From Ridgeia piscesae (taxonomy: Eukaryota > Annelida > Polychaeta > Sabellida > Siboglinidae): DNA of 64,000 nt. The first letter of the stretch is position 1. The number at the start of each line of letters is the position of its first letter. The stretch covers positions 1-64,000 of the forward strand of contig JAODUO010000957.1 in NCBI GenBank assembly GCA_025642075.2, written 5' to 3'. Below the pieces are notes generated by a model, which saw only the letters and a list, made by a program, of their open reading frames with translations, did not search any database and had not been told where the DNA came from. The translations under genes were made by a program, and so were the position numbers. This document shows positions 34,542 to 49,800 of this stretch, piece after piece.

Positions 34542-37444
34542 ATAAAGAGATATGTCTACAATATTATTAATATGTATATGCATGTGTAATATCAAAAACA
34601 CATAGAAATCAAAATATTTATTTTGGATCCGATCTGTGGCATTACCATTACTGCACTTAGATACATGTTTTGCGAGACAAACAAACTAAAAAATTACAAA
34701 TTACACAAATGCATGTGCTGTAATTTTTTACTAAGTTATTTTCGTCGCATTCCTAAACGTGGCTGACTCTACTGCCACACTCAAAGCAAACATGTACGTT
34801 AGTTAGAGAGAGAATGAAATACGGGTCCCATCCATTCTCCCCCCTAATTGAAACTGACAGGTGGGATTTGGGGCAGAGTAACATGACTTCACACACCCTC
34901 AGAGTGCCACCGCCCCTCCACAGAGCAGACAGAGGCAAGAGTTAGAGACTAGGCCTTGTTCCAGATATATCAATGTTAATTAGTCCATCTGCAGTTTGTC
35001 CAATTGGGTCTCAACATATCAACTGAACATGGGTAAATCTGAGATATTTTCAAACAGAAGAGTGGTGCAGTGGTGAATATTGTTCGTTTCAAGTGGAAAC
35101 TCCTGAAAATTATCCGAATGTTGCTTAGTTGTTTCTTTGACTGAATCAGCCATTCACAAATACAGTTTTTGAGGTGCTGCTGATAGATTAAGTTAACTTG
35201 TACTATGCCTACATCCTTGGATCCCAACCTCAGACACGTATTAAGACAAAAGAGTCGGTCAATCTCAAAATCGAAATAAGCAGCGTTCAAGTTGTTAATA
35301 AATTGACTGATATGCCAAGGAGCTACATGTAGTCGATAAGTAAGGCTATAAAGGTAAGTTTTAAAAATGCCGGTGGAATTGCATAATAGAAGATGAAACA
35401 CGTTCTAAAGAGTCAGTGCAGATACAGAACAAGCTTTTGTTCAAATGACAGTGTTGATTCTAAGAAAGTTTGGTGGATCTGTGGACCCCAGCCACCCCAT
35501 GGTTATGAAAAAGAGGTTCCGAAAGCAAAAGTAGAGTCCAAAGTCAGCTCAACCCAAACACAAACAGTGGCACTCACTGTGCTTTGTACACTTGCTGTTT
35601 CTCATTGTGAAACACATCTATTTAGAGAGGCCTTTGAGGCAATGCTTTAATATCACATCCATTGTTGCTGACAGTTACGGACTCTATAGTCTATGAATTT
35701 ATTTACTTATTTCCTCAAACTATTTTAGGTAACTTATTTAATTTTTATAAACTCAAACTACAAACTACACATACTAAAGAATATAAATTATCTATTTTAC
35801 TTGGATACATGGTGCATAAGAAATGCCTATATATTGTTATTATTCTGTTCTGTACAGGAGCAAGGTGTGTACAATATCATGCTCCTGTACAGAACAGAAC
35901 ACTAACAACATACAAGCATTTCTTACGTGCCATGTATCCAAGTATACAATGTCACCAAACTAGTCTCTGGGTTTCTCACTCCTCAGTTCAAGTATATTAA
36001 ATGCATGTATACCACTAACGTAGTGATACTAGGCTCAAGAACATTACATTAATAAATGACAAACAGACAAGGTTGTCTAAGCAACACGTAACTTTGCGGA
36101 TATGTCTAGAGAGAGCCCATAGAGGCAGGAAATGGCAACTTGATGTTGCAAAGTGCCTAGCCGCAAGTACACAGATCTGTCACTTGGCAGGTTTCATATC
36201 TAAGGAGCAGTAAACCCACATCTGCATAGCTCATGTTATTGGGCCCATAAAGATGAATGCCTGCCAATGACCACATAACCATCTCATTTGTATCTATGTA
36301 GGTGGCATAAAGATACTTTATGTGGCATGGATGCGTTCTGAAACAGAAGCTTGTAATTTAAGCTGACTGTAGTTTTTCATGTTGCAACATGGCCATATTA
36401 TGTTATGGCTGAATACTCTGTGTGTGTGGCCAGTAGCACTGATAAACAAAACCGGTATATCATTTCATGTCGTATGGATACAATACACTGAGTAAATCAC
36501 AGGGAAGGGAAACTAATCCTAGCCATCATTGAAAACTGTATTTTGTTAAGACGTAAGGTTTGGGAGAAGGGACGCAGTCAAAGTCCTCAGCGGTGTGTCA
36601 ACATTCCGTAGTACGTGGACTCTCAGATAACATCAATGACTGTTCAAATCTTGCACCGACCACGGAACAAACACTGATATGACAGTCACACAGACATGTA
36701 TTCTACAGGTGTGACAAAACTGACCCATCTGATCCTGACTTATAAATCTAATGTTTCCAAGGCTGGATACATGTCCTGATGGTGTACTGTGGTCCAAATT
36801 ATGCTTAGTATATACATAATGTTTCAACGTTTTCTTTCAAGTGACATTATAAATGTATTGTTTCTAATTATGCCAAAAATATTCAAGGTATGCTATGCAA
36901 AACTGTCTTTAAGAACCTGAAGTATCAATATTTCGTTTGAAATTGAAAGTTCCGGTTTCATATTGCATTTATAAACATTTAAATAGTAAACGTCAGACAG
37001 AATCTAGCCACAAATGGAGCAGCAAGTGAAATTAAGTACAGCTGAAATTCTGTACTTACATGTGCCCATGTATGCTGGCAATATACCAGGGGGTCCAGGG
37101 GTGGTTTAATACTACTCCGTCTGTGCCATCTCTGGCGCTACATTATTATTGCATGTAATGAGGCAGACAAGCAGTTCAAGGCTACAAAAACACACAGGTA
37201 CCCAAGGTATGCACAGCTAGCTGGTGAACAGGAAATAAACATCATATCTCAGTACCTAAATAGACTCACATACATTATTGTTATGCAATCCTAAATTTGT
37301 ATATAATCATAATACTTTGACCTGGCAAAAATGTGCATTACATTTATCTTATGGGAATCACTAGTAGATAGAATAAAATAGCATAATCATGGATATTAAA
37401 CTTATTACTAGCATAGTAATGCTTGCCATATTGGCAGTAGTACA

Positions 37445-37515
<71 letters not shown>

Positions 37516-40500
37516 ATATAAACTAGGAAGAATAGTTTACAGAACATATTCACGTGGCCAGCAATGCATGAGATGCAGAAGACAGTGACATTGTAGGCTT
37601 TTGTAGCCAATATAAATAACTTCTAAAAATTAACTCTGCTGAACATTTCCAAGACAAAGCCAATAGCATTACTATGGCACAGAGAGACAAACAGAGAACA
37701 AAGAAGATTTGTAGCCCAAAGTTTTGACAGGCACGTCACTTTCCACAGGCTGGGATCCTATATTTAGATGCACAGCTCCTCCAGTCAGCTGTGGAGTGAC
37801 ATGTCTCCCTGGTGATGACCAGGGCAGGGGTTTCTCAAATCTCAAACCCCTCTCCCACCTGCTTTCCCTTGCATTGATCCACCCTTCCACCTATCCCAAG
37901 CCTCCCCCAACCCCCCTCCTTCCTGCCCAGTCATCCTGGACCAAGCAGGTTTAGTTGCTAATGGAGCGGATGATTTGTGGGCTGGTAAATAGGGCTGCAA
38001 ATTGGCACATTCGCTGTCAATCTGGGAGCTAGTGGGCAGTACAGTACGGGCCCAGGTAGGTCCAACAAGCCTTCACGTTCTGCCCACATTCTACACGTGC
38101 CTGTGTGTAACGTGTCCTCACACACTCCTGGCCTTGTGCCGAGTTCACCGGTCAATCCCCGAGAACAGATGTACAGTTCAAACAGACCAGCTGAAGTCAT
38201 CATTATCACTCGTACCTGGTAGTCCTTGCAACGTGACAAAACCTTGTACACAATTAGAAATACCCATTTTGCTTCTGGGATCAACACTAAAATGTAACTT
38301 TTTCCCGTGTTATTTGTGTGAAATCTGTCTCTTTCTGCACACTGTGCAATATATACCACTTCCTCCACAACAAGAACATCTTTCTATATAAATAAACATG
38401 GTTGATCAACACACCATTGACTAACTGGATTTGTCTCTTCTCTAAGATCCACTACAATATTATTGATTTATTCATCAAAATTACACCATTCCAATTTCCA
38501 GTTTTGTTTAATAACATTACAATGATTTGACTGGTTTATTTCCTACACTTCGTGATTTCCTCAGTATCACCACTGTCCTCACACTGAAATGTTTACATTT
38601 TGCAATGCAAACACACATGCACCAGTTTCTTCTGTTCATTACTGGGATGTCTCCTCAAAGGTTTTCTCCCTTAGAAAATGCAACTGTAATCAGCTGGGGA
38701 AAGATGACTGCAGGAAGAACCTGCCTCCCAGTGCCTCCCTGGCAGGGCATGGGCCCAATCTTCCCTGCCTTAGGGAGATATTTACATTTCATTTAGCACA
38801 AGCTCTGGTAATCATCTGCAGATGTTGGTGGCAAGACCAGTCAAACAGCCAGGTAGCACATCTTCACCCCTGTCTCACCAGGCTCCTCGTTTGGTAATTA
38901 AACAAGTATACACAACCAAACTGGGGTTAACAACCTTTCCATACATTTCTCAAACACCAGTGCTGGTGGTTTTGAAATGACAAGTGCCTGTTCTTGGATG
39001 TTGTCAATTGCATTTTAATAAAATATCAACTACATTTTAAGTACATAACTTGCAGAGATGAAGTAATATTTCACTACTACGTGCTGCATAACATTGTGTG
39101 TGCAAACTGATTCCACAACTCTTTGACAATAATTTTTGCCAAAATGTTGTGAAATCAGGAGAAATTATCTCTCTCTCCTCTAGAGATGTTAACTGAATTT
39201 ATAAGATAGACTATCTTTCCTGTAGGACAGTTAATTGGATTTATAAGAGAGATATTATCTCTCCTCTGGGGATATTATAATTGGATTTGAAACTGACAGC
39301 TGCTTGATGGGAGGGAGAAAGAGGGAGGGGCCAAACAGAAGTTAAGATGAGAAACTGACGGAGGAACGGAGGGACGGAGGGGCGGACGGAGGGAGGGAGG
39401 GAGGGAGGGAGGGAGGGAGGGAGGGAGGAGGGGACGGAGGACGGACGGAGGACGGAGGCGGACGGGACGGACGGACGGACGGACGGACGGACGGACGGAC
39501 GGACGGACGGACGGACGGACGGACGGACGGACGGACGGACGGACGGAGGACGGACGGGACGGACGGACGGACGGACGGACGGACGGACGGACGGACGGAC
39601 GGACGGACGGACGGACGGACGGACGGGACGGACGGACGGAGCGGACGGACGGACGGACGGACGGACGGACGGGAGGACGGACGGAGGACGGACGGACGGA
39701 CGGACGGACGGACGGACGGACGGACGGACGGACGGACGGACGGACGGACGGACGGACGGACGGACGGACGGACGGACGGACGGACGGACGGACGGACGGA
39801 CGGACGGACGGACGGACGGACGGACGGACGGACGGACGGACGGACGGACGGACGGACGGACGGACGGACGGACTGAGACACAGAGTGACAGAGAGAAAGA
39901 TTGAGAGAGATAGAGAAGACAGAGAGACAGAGAGACAGACAGAGAAAGTGTGAGGTGCTAAATGAATACTTTACACGTAGAAGAAAAGTAAACCAAAGAG
40001 TAGGGTTGTGAAAAAATATAGTGTCAATATGGAGATGGTCTGGGTAAAAAGGGAAGGGTGGACGAGGGACTGAAACCACAGCATATATACTAATACAAGA
40101 GTGAGTTCAAAGCCTATCACAACACGGGGGTGTGTGTGTAATTAGTCAAACAACCACACTCTAGCTACATCACTGTGCTCACTAAGTGAAGTTGATCTAC
40201 AGGCAGACACAGGAGAGGATGCTGAAGATGATATACTGCATGATACCTGGCTGGCTGGGTTAAGTGTTGGGGTTGCATGTTAACACGTCTTCTTTACAGT
40301 GTGTGCCATAACACACACAGATGGCCTGTGTTGACACATCTGTATCTGTGATATCAACTGTTATCTCGCTAGTTCATAAGTCCCACAGGCATAACAAATT
40401 ACCTGCGACTTGTCAGAGTTATCCTTGACGGTAAAATGTGTCTGTGTTGAATGTTCACAAGTCTTATCAAGAAACCTATGCTACATTCAACAGCCTATGT

Positions 40501-43500
40501 AGGTTTGCAGCATACTTTTTGTATGATCAGAAGTAATAACGAATGACACGTTTCCCTGTTCCATGCAATAGTGTATTGGTTTTATATAAAAAATAAATAA
40601 TTACAACATCACTGGTAACATTGATCAGCTACGACTGCCACAAAAACTAATATCTGTGTTAAAAATTACAGAAAGGTGGCTAGGAAAGGGCTACATTTAA
40701 CATTACTTTTCCAAAGACATTCTGGAGAAGAAAGTGCCGAGATCGATGCAATCTCCAGCACCCTCTAGTGGGTGAACATCTCAAGCACCACATAACCACA
40801 TGTTCCTGTGGCAACCATGACCCAATAGTTAACTGAAGTAAACATAGGTGCTATGGAGTAATATATGTTGTGCCAAGTTATTGCGTAATGACATCATTAG
40901 TACCAACAGGCTGCTTGGCCCACAAACATCTTGCATTCTCCAGATTTCCATGTCTCTCACAGCATAGTTGTATACACCTTTATCCTCGATCAAGGCTAGG
41001 CCACTTACTAGGTTCCTACAGAAATGGGGAAGGTGGAAAACTGTGGTGTTTGCGGGGATTAACAGCCTAATACCCCTAACAGGAAGCCTCCTTCCTAAAG
41101 TAACACTCCTGCTTCAGTTGGGAGGGATCTTCAAAGGGGTGTCAATTAAAGCAGACTGAGGCAGGTGCTTCTCTCATACACCTGGGGCGGTAAATTCCAC
41201 ACCATTTCGCAAGCTGGTACGGCCATTTTGGGATACAGTCATAATGCTATCGTGTTTCAGGGTTTAACTGTTTTCAAGTGTTTCCGGAAAGAAAACCCAC
41301 GCTTGCTACTTGGACAAACAAACGCGCAATAAAATGTTGGCAGATGATGTGAGAATTGCTTTAAAATAAATCATGTTTCAGGGTTTAACTGTTTTCAAGT
41401 GTTTCCGGAAAGAAAACCCACGCTTGCTACTTGGACAAACAAACGCGCAATAAAATGTTGGCAGACGATGTGAGAATTGCTTTAAAATAATGCATCCTTT
41501 CCTAAATGAAATTGTACAGAAAGCAATAAAAATTACATAAAGTTTACACAAATGAAGACTGAAGATGTCTGTATATGATATCCTTCCACACAAATACACA
41601 TATTACTATGTCCAGAATACCCTGATGGCTATGTATAAAAATGGCAACATTTTCATCTATCTGAAAACATGTTGTCCAGAACATGGTTGTTAAATGGATG
41701 GAGTGGATTTTGACATGTAATAATAATAAATGTCTGGAAACACTGTACAGAAATTAACTGTTTTTGTACGTTATGTTAGGAATCCAAAAACGGCCTCCGC
41801 AAATATAAAGCCACTGCAATTTTCATAAGATTGTTACAAACATTAGACATACCTGATTGGTTCTTTGGTCCAGGGCATTCGGAACTTTCGGATGTCACCG
41901 TTTCCGTCCCTCCTGCAGAGGGCGCCACAGTTAATGTAAATTCAGTACTTTCCGTTGTCTGTGACGCATTCGCGTCATCGTCTGTTGACACAGAACACGG
42001 TTTTGTCGACGACGACTTGTCATTGTCATTATCATCAGTTTTCTCCTCATCCTTTTCATCAGTTTTATTTTCCGTTGATTCATCGCCGTCGGCCGATTTC
42101 TTCTTTCCGTCCGCGGGTGCACTTTGTTGGCGTAGTTTCTTTAGGTGACTCTTACCGTTGAAGTGTTGTTTTGCCTGCTGTTCGGAGTTGAGTGTGATGT
42201 TGCATGTCTCACATCGAACTGGCTTTGTGGTCTTTGTCTTGGTCATACGCGGCCGGAACTAGAATGAGAAGATGACCATGGCACCCCACACACAGCAGTC
42301 AGGAAACATACATGATATCATTACACTGTATCATTAACAACTACGTTTTATGATCTGTTGATTTTCGGCAAATCCACGTAATCTGTAACATATAGTGTAA
42401 AAAAGGTGGTATACTATTTGTGTTGTTTGCATTAAAGTGATGCCTCATTCATTCAGTAATTTTTTTTTATTTCTTTCTAAAACGAAATGTAAACTCTAAA
42501 AAGTATAACTTTGTGTAACAATTTAATCTTGACCAACATGGTCAGTTGTTTTATTAAACGTACACTGTAAACGTAACAGGAAAATAAACTAGTCGAGAGA
42601 TGTGATCACAAGGAACTGCATTTCTGTCAAAATCAAAACATTGATGGATTATGACCTAGACAGGCAAGACATCTATTTATAGCTAATGTGCAAAATAGGC
42701 TTATTCTGTTGTACCTGTGACAGGTCACATATTACACCAGCACAGTATTACACATGTGTTTAGCAGCAGAGAAGACACCAACAGCCTTGATGGCCTCTGT
42801 CTGTAAGCGGAGGCTTAAGTTGTCAGATTTATGATACGTCTTACGCTATGTAACATATGGCGCGGGAGAATGCGGACACTTTATGTGGCGGGAGAGGTCG
42901 GGAAAGCAGGGGCAGAAGACATCAGCGAGTGATGTACTTATGGAGACGATTAGACAACTGTGATGTGTCCATCCAGGAACTAGCCGAAGGAACAATACTA
43001 CAGAGAGGGGTATTGAGGGTCAGCAGCCTTTGTACACGTGTCTCATTGGGGTGTATTACAATAATTGAATACTTGTACCATAGTGACTAGGTTTTAAAGC
43101 ATACCGAAAATTTCAAAAATAGTTATTTTAATGTTTAAAGTGTTTGCAGTCATTCTACAAAAGAATTGCTGATATAATTTATTTTCACATCATTGTGTTT
43201 TCTAGAGATACCTATTACTCTGATGTGTTCTTTCTGTACATACATAGAGATTGTACATATTAGACACCAATATATTTCTGTACATAGAGATTGTACATAT
43301 TTGACACCAATATAATTATCTTAGTGTATTGTAATAACTTTTCGGACAGTTGGGAATTTTAAAATTTATCGAGATAGTCAAATATATAGTTCTTACAGTG
43401 TGCTACTTTGGGGGATTTATACTAATATTCAATTAAGATAACAACATTTAAAATTTTACAGAATATGTACTTAATCTGCAAACACGTCCAGCACTTGGAA

Positions 43501-43765
43501 GGCCAAACAAGGCATTCTAATGTTTAAAACAAAAGTCACGCCTGTTACTTAAATATGCTACAGGGACCAGTGCTCTGAGTTATGAGAGTACAGTCAGTTT
43601 GAGTTATGATTAACAGATAGCACTTGCCCAGGCGTTTGTGTGACAGATGCTATTTATCCAGATGCCATACAGACCCCTAAATATAGCACTAATGAACAGA
43701 GTTGGCTAAGGACTAATTAATGAACCCACCAAGGTGAGGCAGATGTTTCATTCTGAATGCTGATA

Positions 43766-43839
<74 letters not shown>

Positions 43840-46800
43840 TGGTGTGGTGTGGTGTGTGTGGTGTGTGGTGTGTGTGGTGTGTGTAGTGTGTGGTGTGTAT
43901 GTGTGTATGTGTGTATGTGTGTATGTGTGTATGTGTGTATGTGTGTTTGTGTGTATATGTATGTATGTGTGCATGCATGTGCATATGGTAACAAAGTGTA
44001 GTTGTATTACAGGCAGTGTTATAAAATATGCCATGGCTGAAATTAATCAGATATCCTTCCTAATATTATCTCAACAAATGTTACTTGTGTAGTCATATCT
44101 GAGTGTCATGTTGCCGGTTTTTATGTCGCAGCTGGGACATTTCAGTATGTGAAAAGTTCTACAATTGCTGTGTTCCATTCCACGGGGACCCTGCAGACCC
44201 CCCAAATGTAGCCCAGACTAAAGCACAACAGTTACAGTCATCTGAGAACGACTTCTGTCTGTCAATTGGGGCTGTGATGATATGTACACTAAGACATACC
44301 ATGGCATATGCTGTGATAATTAGTGACATGATACTATATATAATTATTTTGTTGCGACAGCGACATGAATTCTGGACAATAACTAAATGTTTACAATAAA
44401 ACATTGAAGTACTGATATGTGGTTATTAACAAAAATGGCTCAGGGGTAGAACTTTAGACTCTCGACTAAGAGAACCCAGGTTCAAATTCTGTGCTGCGGT
44501 GTTAAAACCTTGGGCAAGTTTTTTTTACTCTACATTGCTCCAGTTCATTCAGCTGTATAAATGAGTACCTGGCAATAGACAGTGGTGGATATGTGTACGA
44601 GCAGCCTTCGCGCATTAATTGTAGTATATGACTGGAAGCATCCCAAAGAAGTTGAGACAGTGTTTGATTGAACAGGTCTGTGAAGGAAGTAAAGTGTAAA
44701 AGTGTTTTGAGCAATCCTGAGGACCGGATACTGCGCTATATAAAACATACGTTTTTACTGCTGAGAGATAATGATAGAACCATAGACTGAAAAGAAAATT
44801 AAAACCAATGAAGTCATCCTTCGTACAGCGAAATGAAAAAGAATGAGGATAAACAAAACAAGAACAAGACAAGCTTGACGGGCCACATCAGGAAGAAGAA
44901 TGAGTTAGAACAGAGTAACAAGAGTCAGGAACGATTAAAGGGAGAGACCAAGAGGACACCAGAGATGAAATATAATAGATAATCTGTCAACACAGTGCAG
45001 AAGGAATCACAGCATACATTCCTATTATTAGGCCACTGCAAGCTGATTTGTGTCCAACTGTTGACAAGGTGTTTAAAAATACAAGCGGTGACTTGAGAGA
45101 CAAAGTATCAATTACATGCTACAAAACACACCGTCAAAGTTATGAATAAAACATAACCAGCTTTATGTTTAATCTAATAAATGACGATAATGAAAGATGT
45201 TGTCTACATGGACAGTCTCCGGGTAACTCACTAGAAACTCATGGCCACAGGGCCACTGATTAGGTCAACAGAGGAATCAAGTCATACACCCAGCAATGTT
45301 GATATGATACATAACTCCTCAAGTGGCTGTCAACAAGAGCCTGACCTGATCAGTGACTCACAGTCCCCCCCTCTCCTCTCAGTCTCACTACACCCGTCTT
45401 TGTCCTTACATTCTGGCATCCATTAAAACATCCATTAAAAACATGTCAACATTTTAACCCATCTCAATGTATATTTAGGCTTTTTCTTACATCACATGTC
45501 GTTTAACCATTTGGCACTGATTATTTTATTTTTTAGCCAACTTCCATCCAGTTATATTCACTAAATGTTATCCATTTTGTTCAGACAAATCATATATAAT
45601 ATTTAGCTGTTAGATAAATTGGTGGTAGATGGTTGTGTTACCAGTACAGATAATGCTGAAGATTTATAAAACAATTATGCAAAATATGTTTGAACATTAC
45701 CCAGATAGTGTTTAATTACCAATGTGTTAAGTGACAAAGTTAAGATGACAACTGTTCGAAATTGTCCCAGACCATACATTTCTTATGTACCCCTGGTAGG
45801 TGTAATTACACAAGTATAAAACAGCAACATGCATCCTTAAATGTACAATGTATATTGGTTTGTTTCTTGGCTGGTTTCAATCTGAATTAAGACACTGCTT
45901 ATACCTTACCTTACCACACCTTGGGAGACATGTTCCAAATTTTTAGAAATAAAAATCAAGTTCTGCACGACAAACTGTAAACGTGTAATGACACTGACAT
46001 TTCATATTCAGGGACATCATGACTGGTTGCTGAACATAGGGAGTGGTCTCACCTTCAAACTGTCACCATCGCCAGTAATGTGACACTTCCACAAACACAC
46101 CTTCAAACTGTCACCATCGCCAGTAATGTGACACTTCCACAAACACACCTTCAAACTGTCACCATCGCCAGTAATGTGACACTTCCACAAACACACCTTC
46201 AAACTGTCACCATCGCCAGTAATGTGACACTTCCACAAACACACCTTCAAACTGTCACCATCCCAGTAATGTGACACTTCCACAAACACACCTTCAAACT
46301 GTCACCATCGCCAGTAATGTGACACTTCCACAAACACACCTTCAAACTGTCACCATCACCAGTAATGTGACACTTCCACAAACACACCTTCAAACTGTCA
46401 CCATCGCCAGTAATGTGACACTTCCACAAACACACCTTCAAACTGTCACCATCGCCAGTAATGTGACACTTCCACAAACACACCTTCAAACTGTCACCAT
46501 CGCCAGTAATGTGACACTTCCACAAACACACCTTCAAACTGTCACCATCGCCAGTAATGTGACACTTCCACAAACACACCTTCAAACTGTCACCATCGCC
46601 AGTAATGTGACACTTCCACAAACACACCTTCAAACTGTCACCATCACCAGTAATGTGACACTTCCACAAACACACCTTCAAACTGTCACCATCACCAGTA
46701 ATGTGACACTTCCACAAACACACCTTCAAACTGTCACCATCGCCAGTAATGTGACACTTCCACAAACACACCTTCAAACTGTCACCATCACCAGTAATGT

Positions 46801-49800
46801 GACACTTCCACAAACACACCTTCAAACTGTCACCATCAGCCAGTCAATGTGACACTTCCACAAACACACCTTCAAACTGTCACCATCGCCAGTAATGTGA
46901 CACTTCCACAAACACACCTTCAAACTGTCACCATCGCCAGTAATGTGACACTTCCACAAACACACCTTCAAATGTCACCATCGCCAGTAATGTGACACTT
47001 CCACAAACACACCTTCAAACTGTCACCATCGCCAGTAATGTGACACTTCCACAAACACACCTTCAAACTGTCACCATCGCCAGTAATGTGACACTTCCAC
47101 AAACACACCTTCAAACTGTCACCATCGCCAGTAATGTGACACTTCCACAAACACACCTTCAAACTGTCACCATCGCCAGTAATGTGACACTTCCACAAAC
47201 ACACCTTCAAACTGTCACCATCGCCAGTAATGTGACACTTCCACAAACACACCTTCAAACTGTCACCATCGCCAGTAATGTGACACTTCCACAAACACAC
47301 CTTCAAACTGTCACCATCACCAGTAATGTGACACTTCCACAAACACACAGGAATACCATTAATACTTATTTACTGTTAGCATTCAATTATTCACATGATT
47401 ATCTGTTTTAAACTCACGACCCCTAAGAAGATAAAATGTACATTTTTACGGCGTGCTATGAATAAGCAATTTTGTCAGCGCCTTCAAACAGATTTACCTG
47501 GATTTTCAGCATTATATAAATGCTTTTATTATTATTCAGATTTATTTCAATTACAAGCTTATAAGTGCTACTAAAAATTAAGCCGTGAATATTTACATTT
47601 CAGTAAATACAAACAGTGATGCGAGGGTTTACTGAAATGACCTCCACATGACCTCTTGTAGAGGTCAAACACCAGGTACAAACTGTTAGCATGACCTAAT
47701 AAACATGTAAGCCAACTTGAAAATGTCATTCTCGTGTCATAAACAATATTTACAGTTACTGGCATAATCTGACTTTGAGTACTCTCTCCAAGTACTTTAG
47801 TTGGAAATCCACTCATTTCAAGAGCACAAATTCAGCATGTAACCTCTTCAAAATGAATAAATTTTGGTGTCATTATGACAATCCCAACTTCAATGTGAGT
47901 CCTTGTAAATACAATTAGCATATTGTTAATATTTTGTTTATTCGGAGTGTTAACAAATCCTTGAAAAATAGGTGTCATATTTACATTACTTGACTTATAA
48001 CTTAAGATTTGACTTATAACTTAGCATTAGACGAGGCTTGGCTGCATTATTAGCCATTGTCAGATGGATGGACATGCATACGTCACCTCTACGGGAACAA
48101 AGTGCACCTGTCAACATTTGTCATAGAATAAAATTATCATTAGAATATTACAAAATTAATGACTATTGCACAACTCACAAATGACCTTGCTTGCCATCAC
48201 GTGTTTACTACAAAATCTCACACACTAGTTAAGAGAAAAAACTTCACACTGATAAAACGTGAAACGTGATATATATACACGACACACTACAGAGGCAAGT
48301 CTTAATTAAGGTGCATACTCATGTCGTTTTCTCTTTAAATCACTCCAAGGAAGCCAACATTTCCAAACTAATTCCAATGAGTGGAAGCTGTTTTTAATCC
48401 TGTCATGGTGGCATTTGGAAAACAAACCATGACAACAAAAACTAGTACACTCCCAAACGTGGTTAAACAATATACCTTGTATATACCATGGACAGATAAA
48501 ATTCCATACTGCAGTTAACATTTCTATATGTGTCACCTTACAGAACTTGCTTAAGTATTTAAAATATTCATTATACAAACATTTGTTGTCAAATTTCTTA
48601 GAATCAATACTGGCTGTATTCAGAACCTTCCGTGTCATTCTCTGATATGAAACTGTTGTACAGATTAAAGCTTACTCTGAAATTTGTGCTTGTCTTATTA
48701 TGAATTAAGTTTGAGAAAAATGGTAGACATGCAAATGTTTAACTATAGTATCCATCACAGTAAGTCATTTGTGGTAGTATATATTTTGATGAAATTATCC
48801 AACTGATAAATATTTTCTCCCTGTCAGGGTCGCAATGATTATATTTTCATCATTGTATGACAAACTGTTGATGTTTTTTCCAGTTTCCCTCTTCATTTCC
48901 CATAATTTGACAGTGTGCATGGACCCACAGTCTTCCCTGTGCACTAAGTCCTGACAGAGGTGTAGTCACTTCATTTACTTCCTTTCCTTGGGGGCATTTG
49001 TAGAGATGACAACTTTTTACATGTTGTCCTTGGGTTGTTACCCAGTTGTGACGCAGCCATAAGTTACTCTATTGTAAAAGATAAAAGTCAACGACCGACA
49101 ATGACTGGGAAAATAATATTTTGATGAAATTATCCAACTGATAAATATTTTCTCCCTGTCAGGGTCGCAATTACGACTCTGGACACAGTTGGTTCCACTG
49201 AGCAGCTGGTTTGAGCAAGGTCTTTTGTACTTACTTGATAACTTTCAGCATCTATGCATGCTGCAATGCCCCAAACATGGAAACTGAGTAAAGGTTATGG
49301 TGGGGGGGGTGAGGGCAAGTCGGAGTAGAAATATGATATCTATATTACTGATAAAAGCAAATGTTTGCAGAAGGAGGAAGTTACCCTTGACATGGTTCAC
49401 TTTACACTGCCGAGAGATTAGACTGGCTGGCTGGCTGAAGGAATGTAATAAGTCTTGTGGAAATAGATCCTAAAGACTTTTATATGTACTAATTTCAGCC
49501 ATTATTAATCATCAACAAGTCATTGTTTAATATAATTTGTTGTCATTTCTTATATAAGAATCACATGTTGATAACAATCTATGAAACCATCAGTTAATTT
49601 GTAAGTATCACCTATACATATATAACTAGTATAAGATGATTTAGACTTAGTGGAATGATTTTCATGTACAAAAAACTATTTCTCACCACCACGTACATAA
49701 AATATATATAACGATACAACACAAAAAGGGACAAACATGACGATGATCAGAATATAAAATATTATATTCTGACGAAGAGGCAAAAAGAAATAAAGTTCTA

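Larger units (their letters stand above)
24179..41852 (-). other. Intron 2 of ZNF385-like gene (17.7 kb)
   Basis: The largest intron, between exons 2 and 3. It holds microsatellites, a 20-bp tandem repeat, a duplicated 100-bp segment, a 145-bp hairpin and a GGAC block. Between these are non-repetitive, more GC-rich patches (24650-25080, 33000-33200, 34840-34935, 37720-38220, 38680-38900). Short open frames inside it, such as 34976-35401 minus and 35393-35650 plus, show no known domain and I treat them as chance. Confidence 0.7.

Noticed and set aside
34976..35650. Two intronic ORFs (141 and 85 residues)
   Set aside because: No recognisable motif, and they lie in intron 2 near AT-rich DNA.
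39342..40079. 245-residue minus-strand ORF of RPSV repeats
   Set aside because: It is the translation of the GGAC tetranucleotide block, not a gene; the non-repeat ends have no domain.
46247..46852. ORFs of about 193 residues on both strands
   Set aside because: They follow from a 48-bp repeat unit divisible by three and lie inside an intron; no start or splice context.
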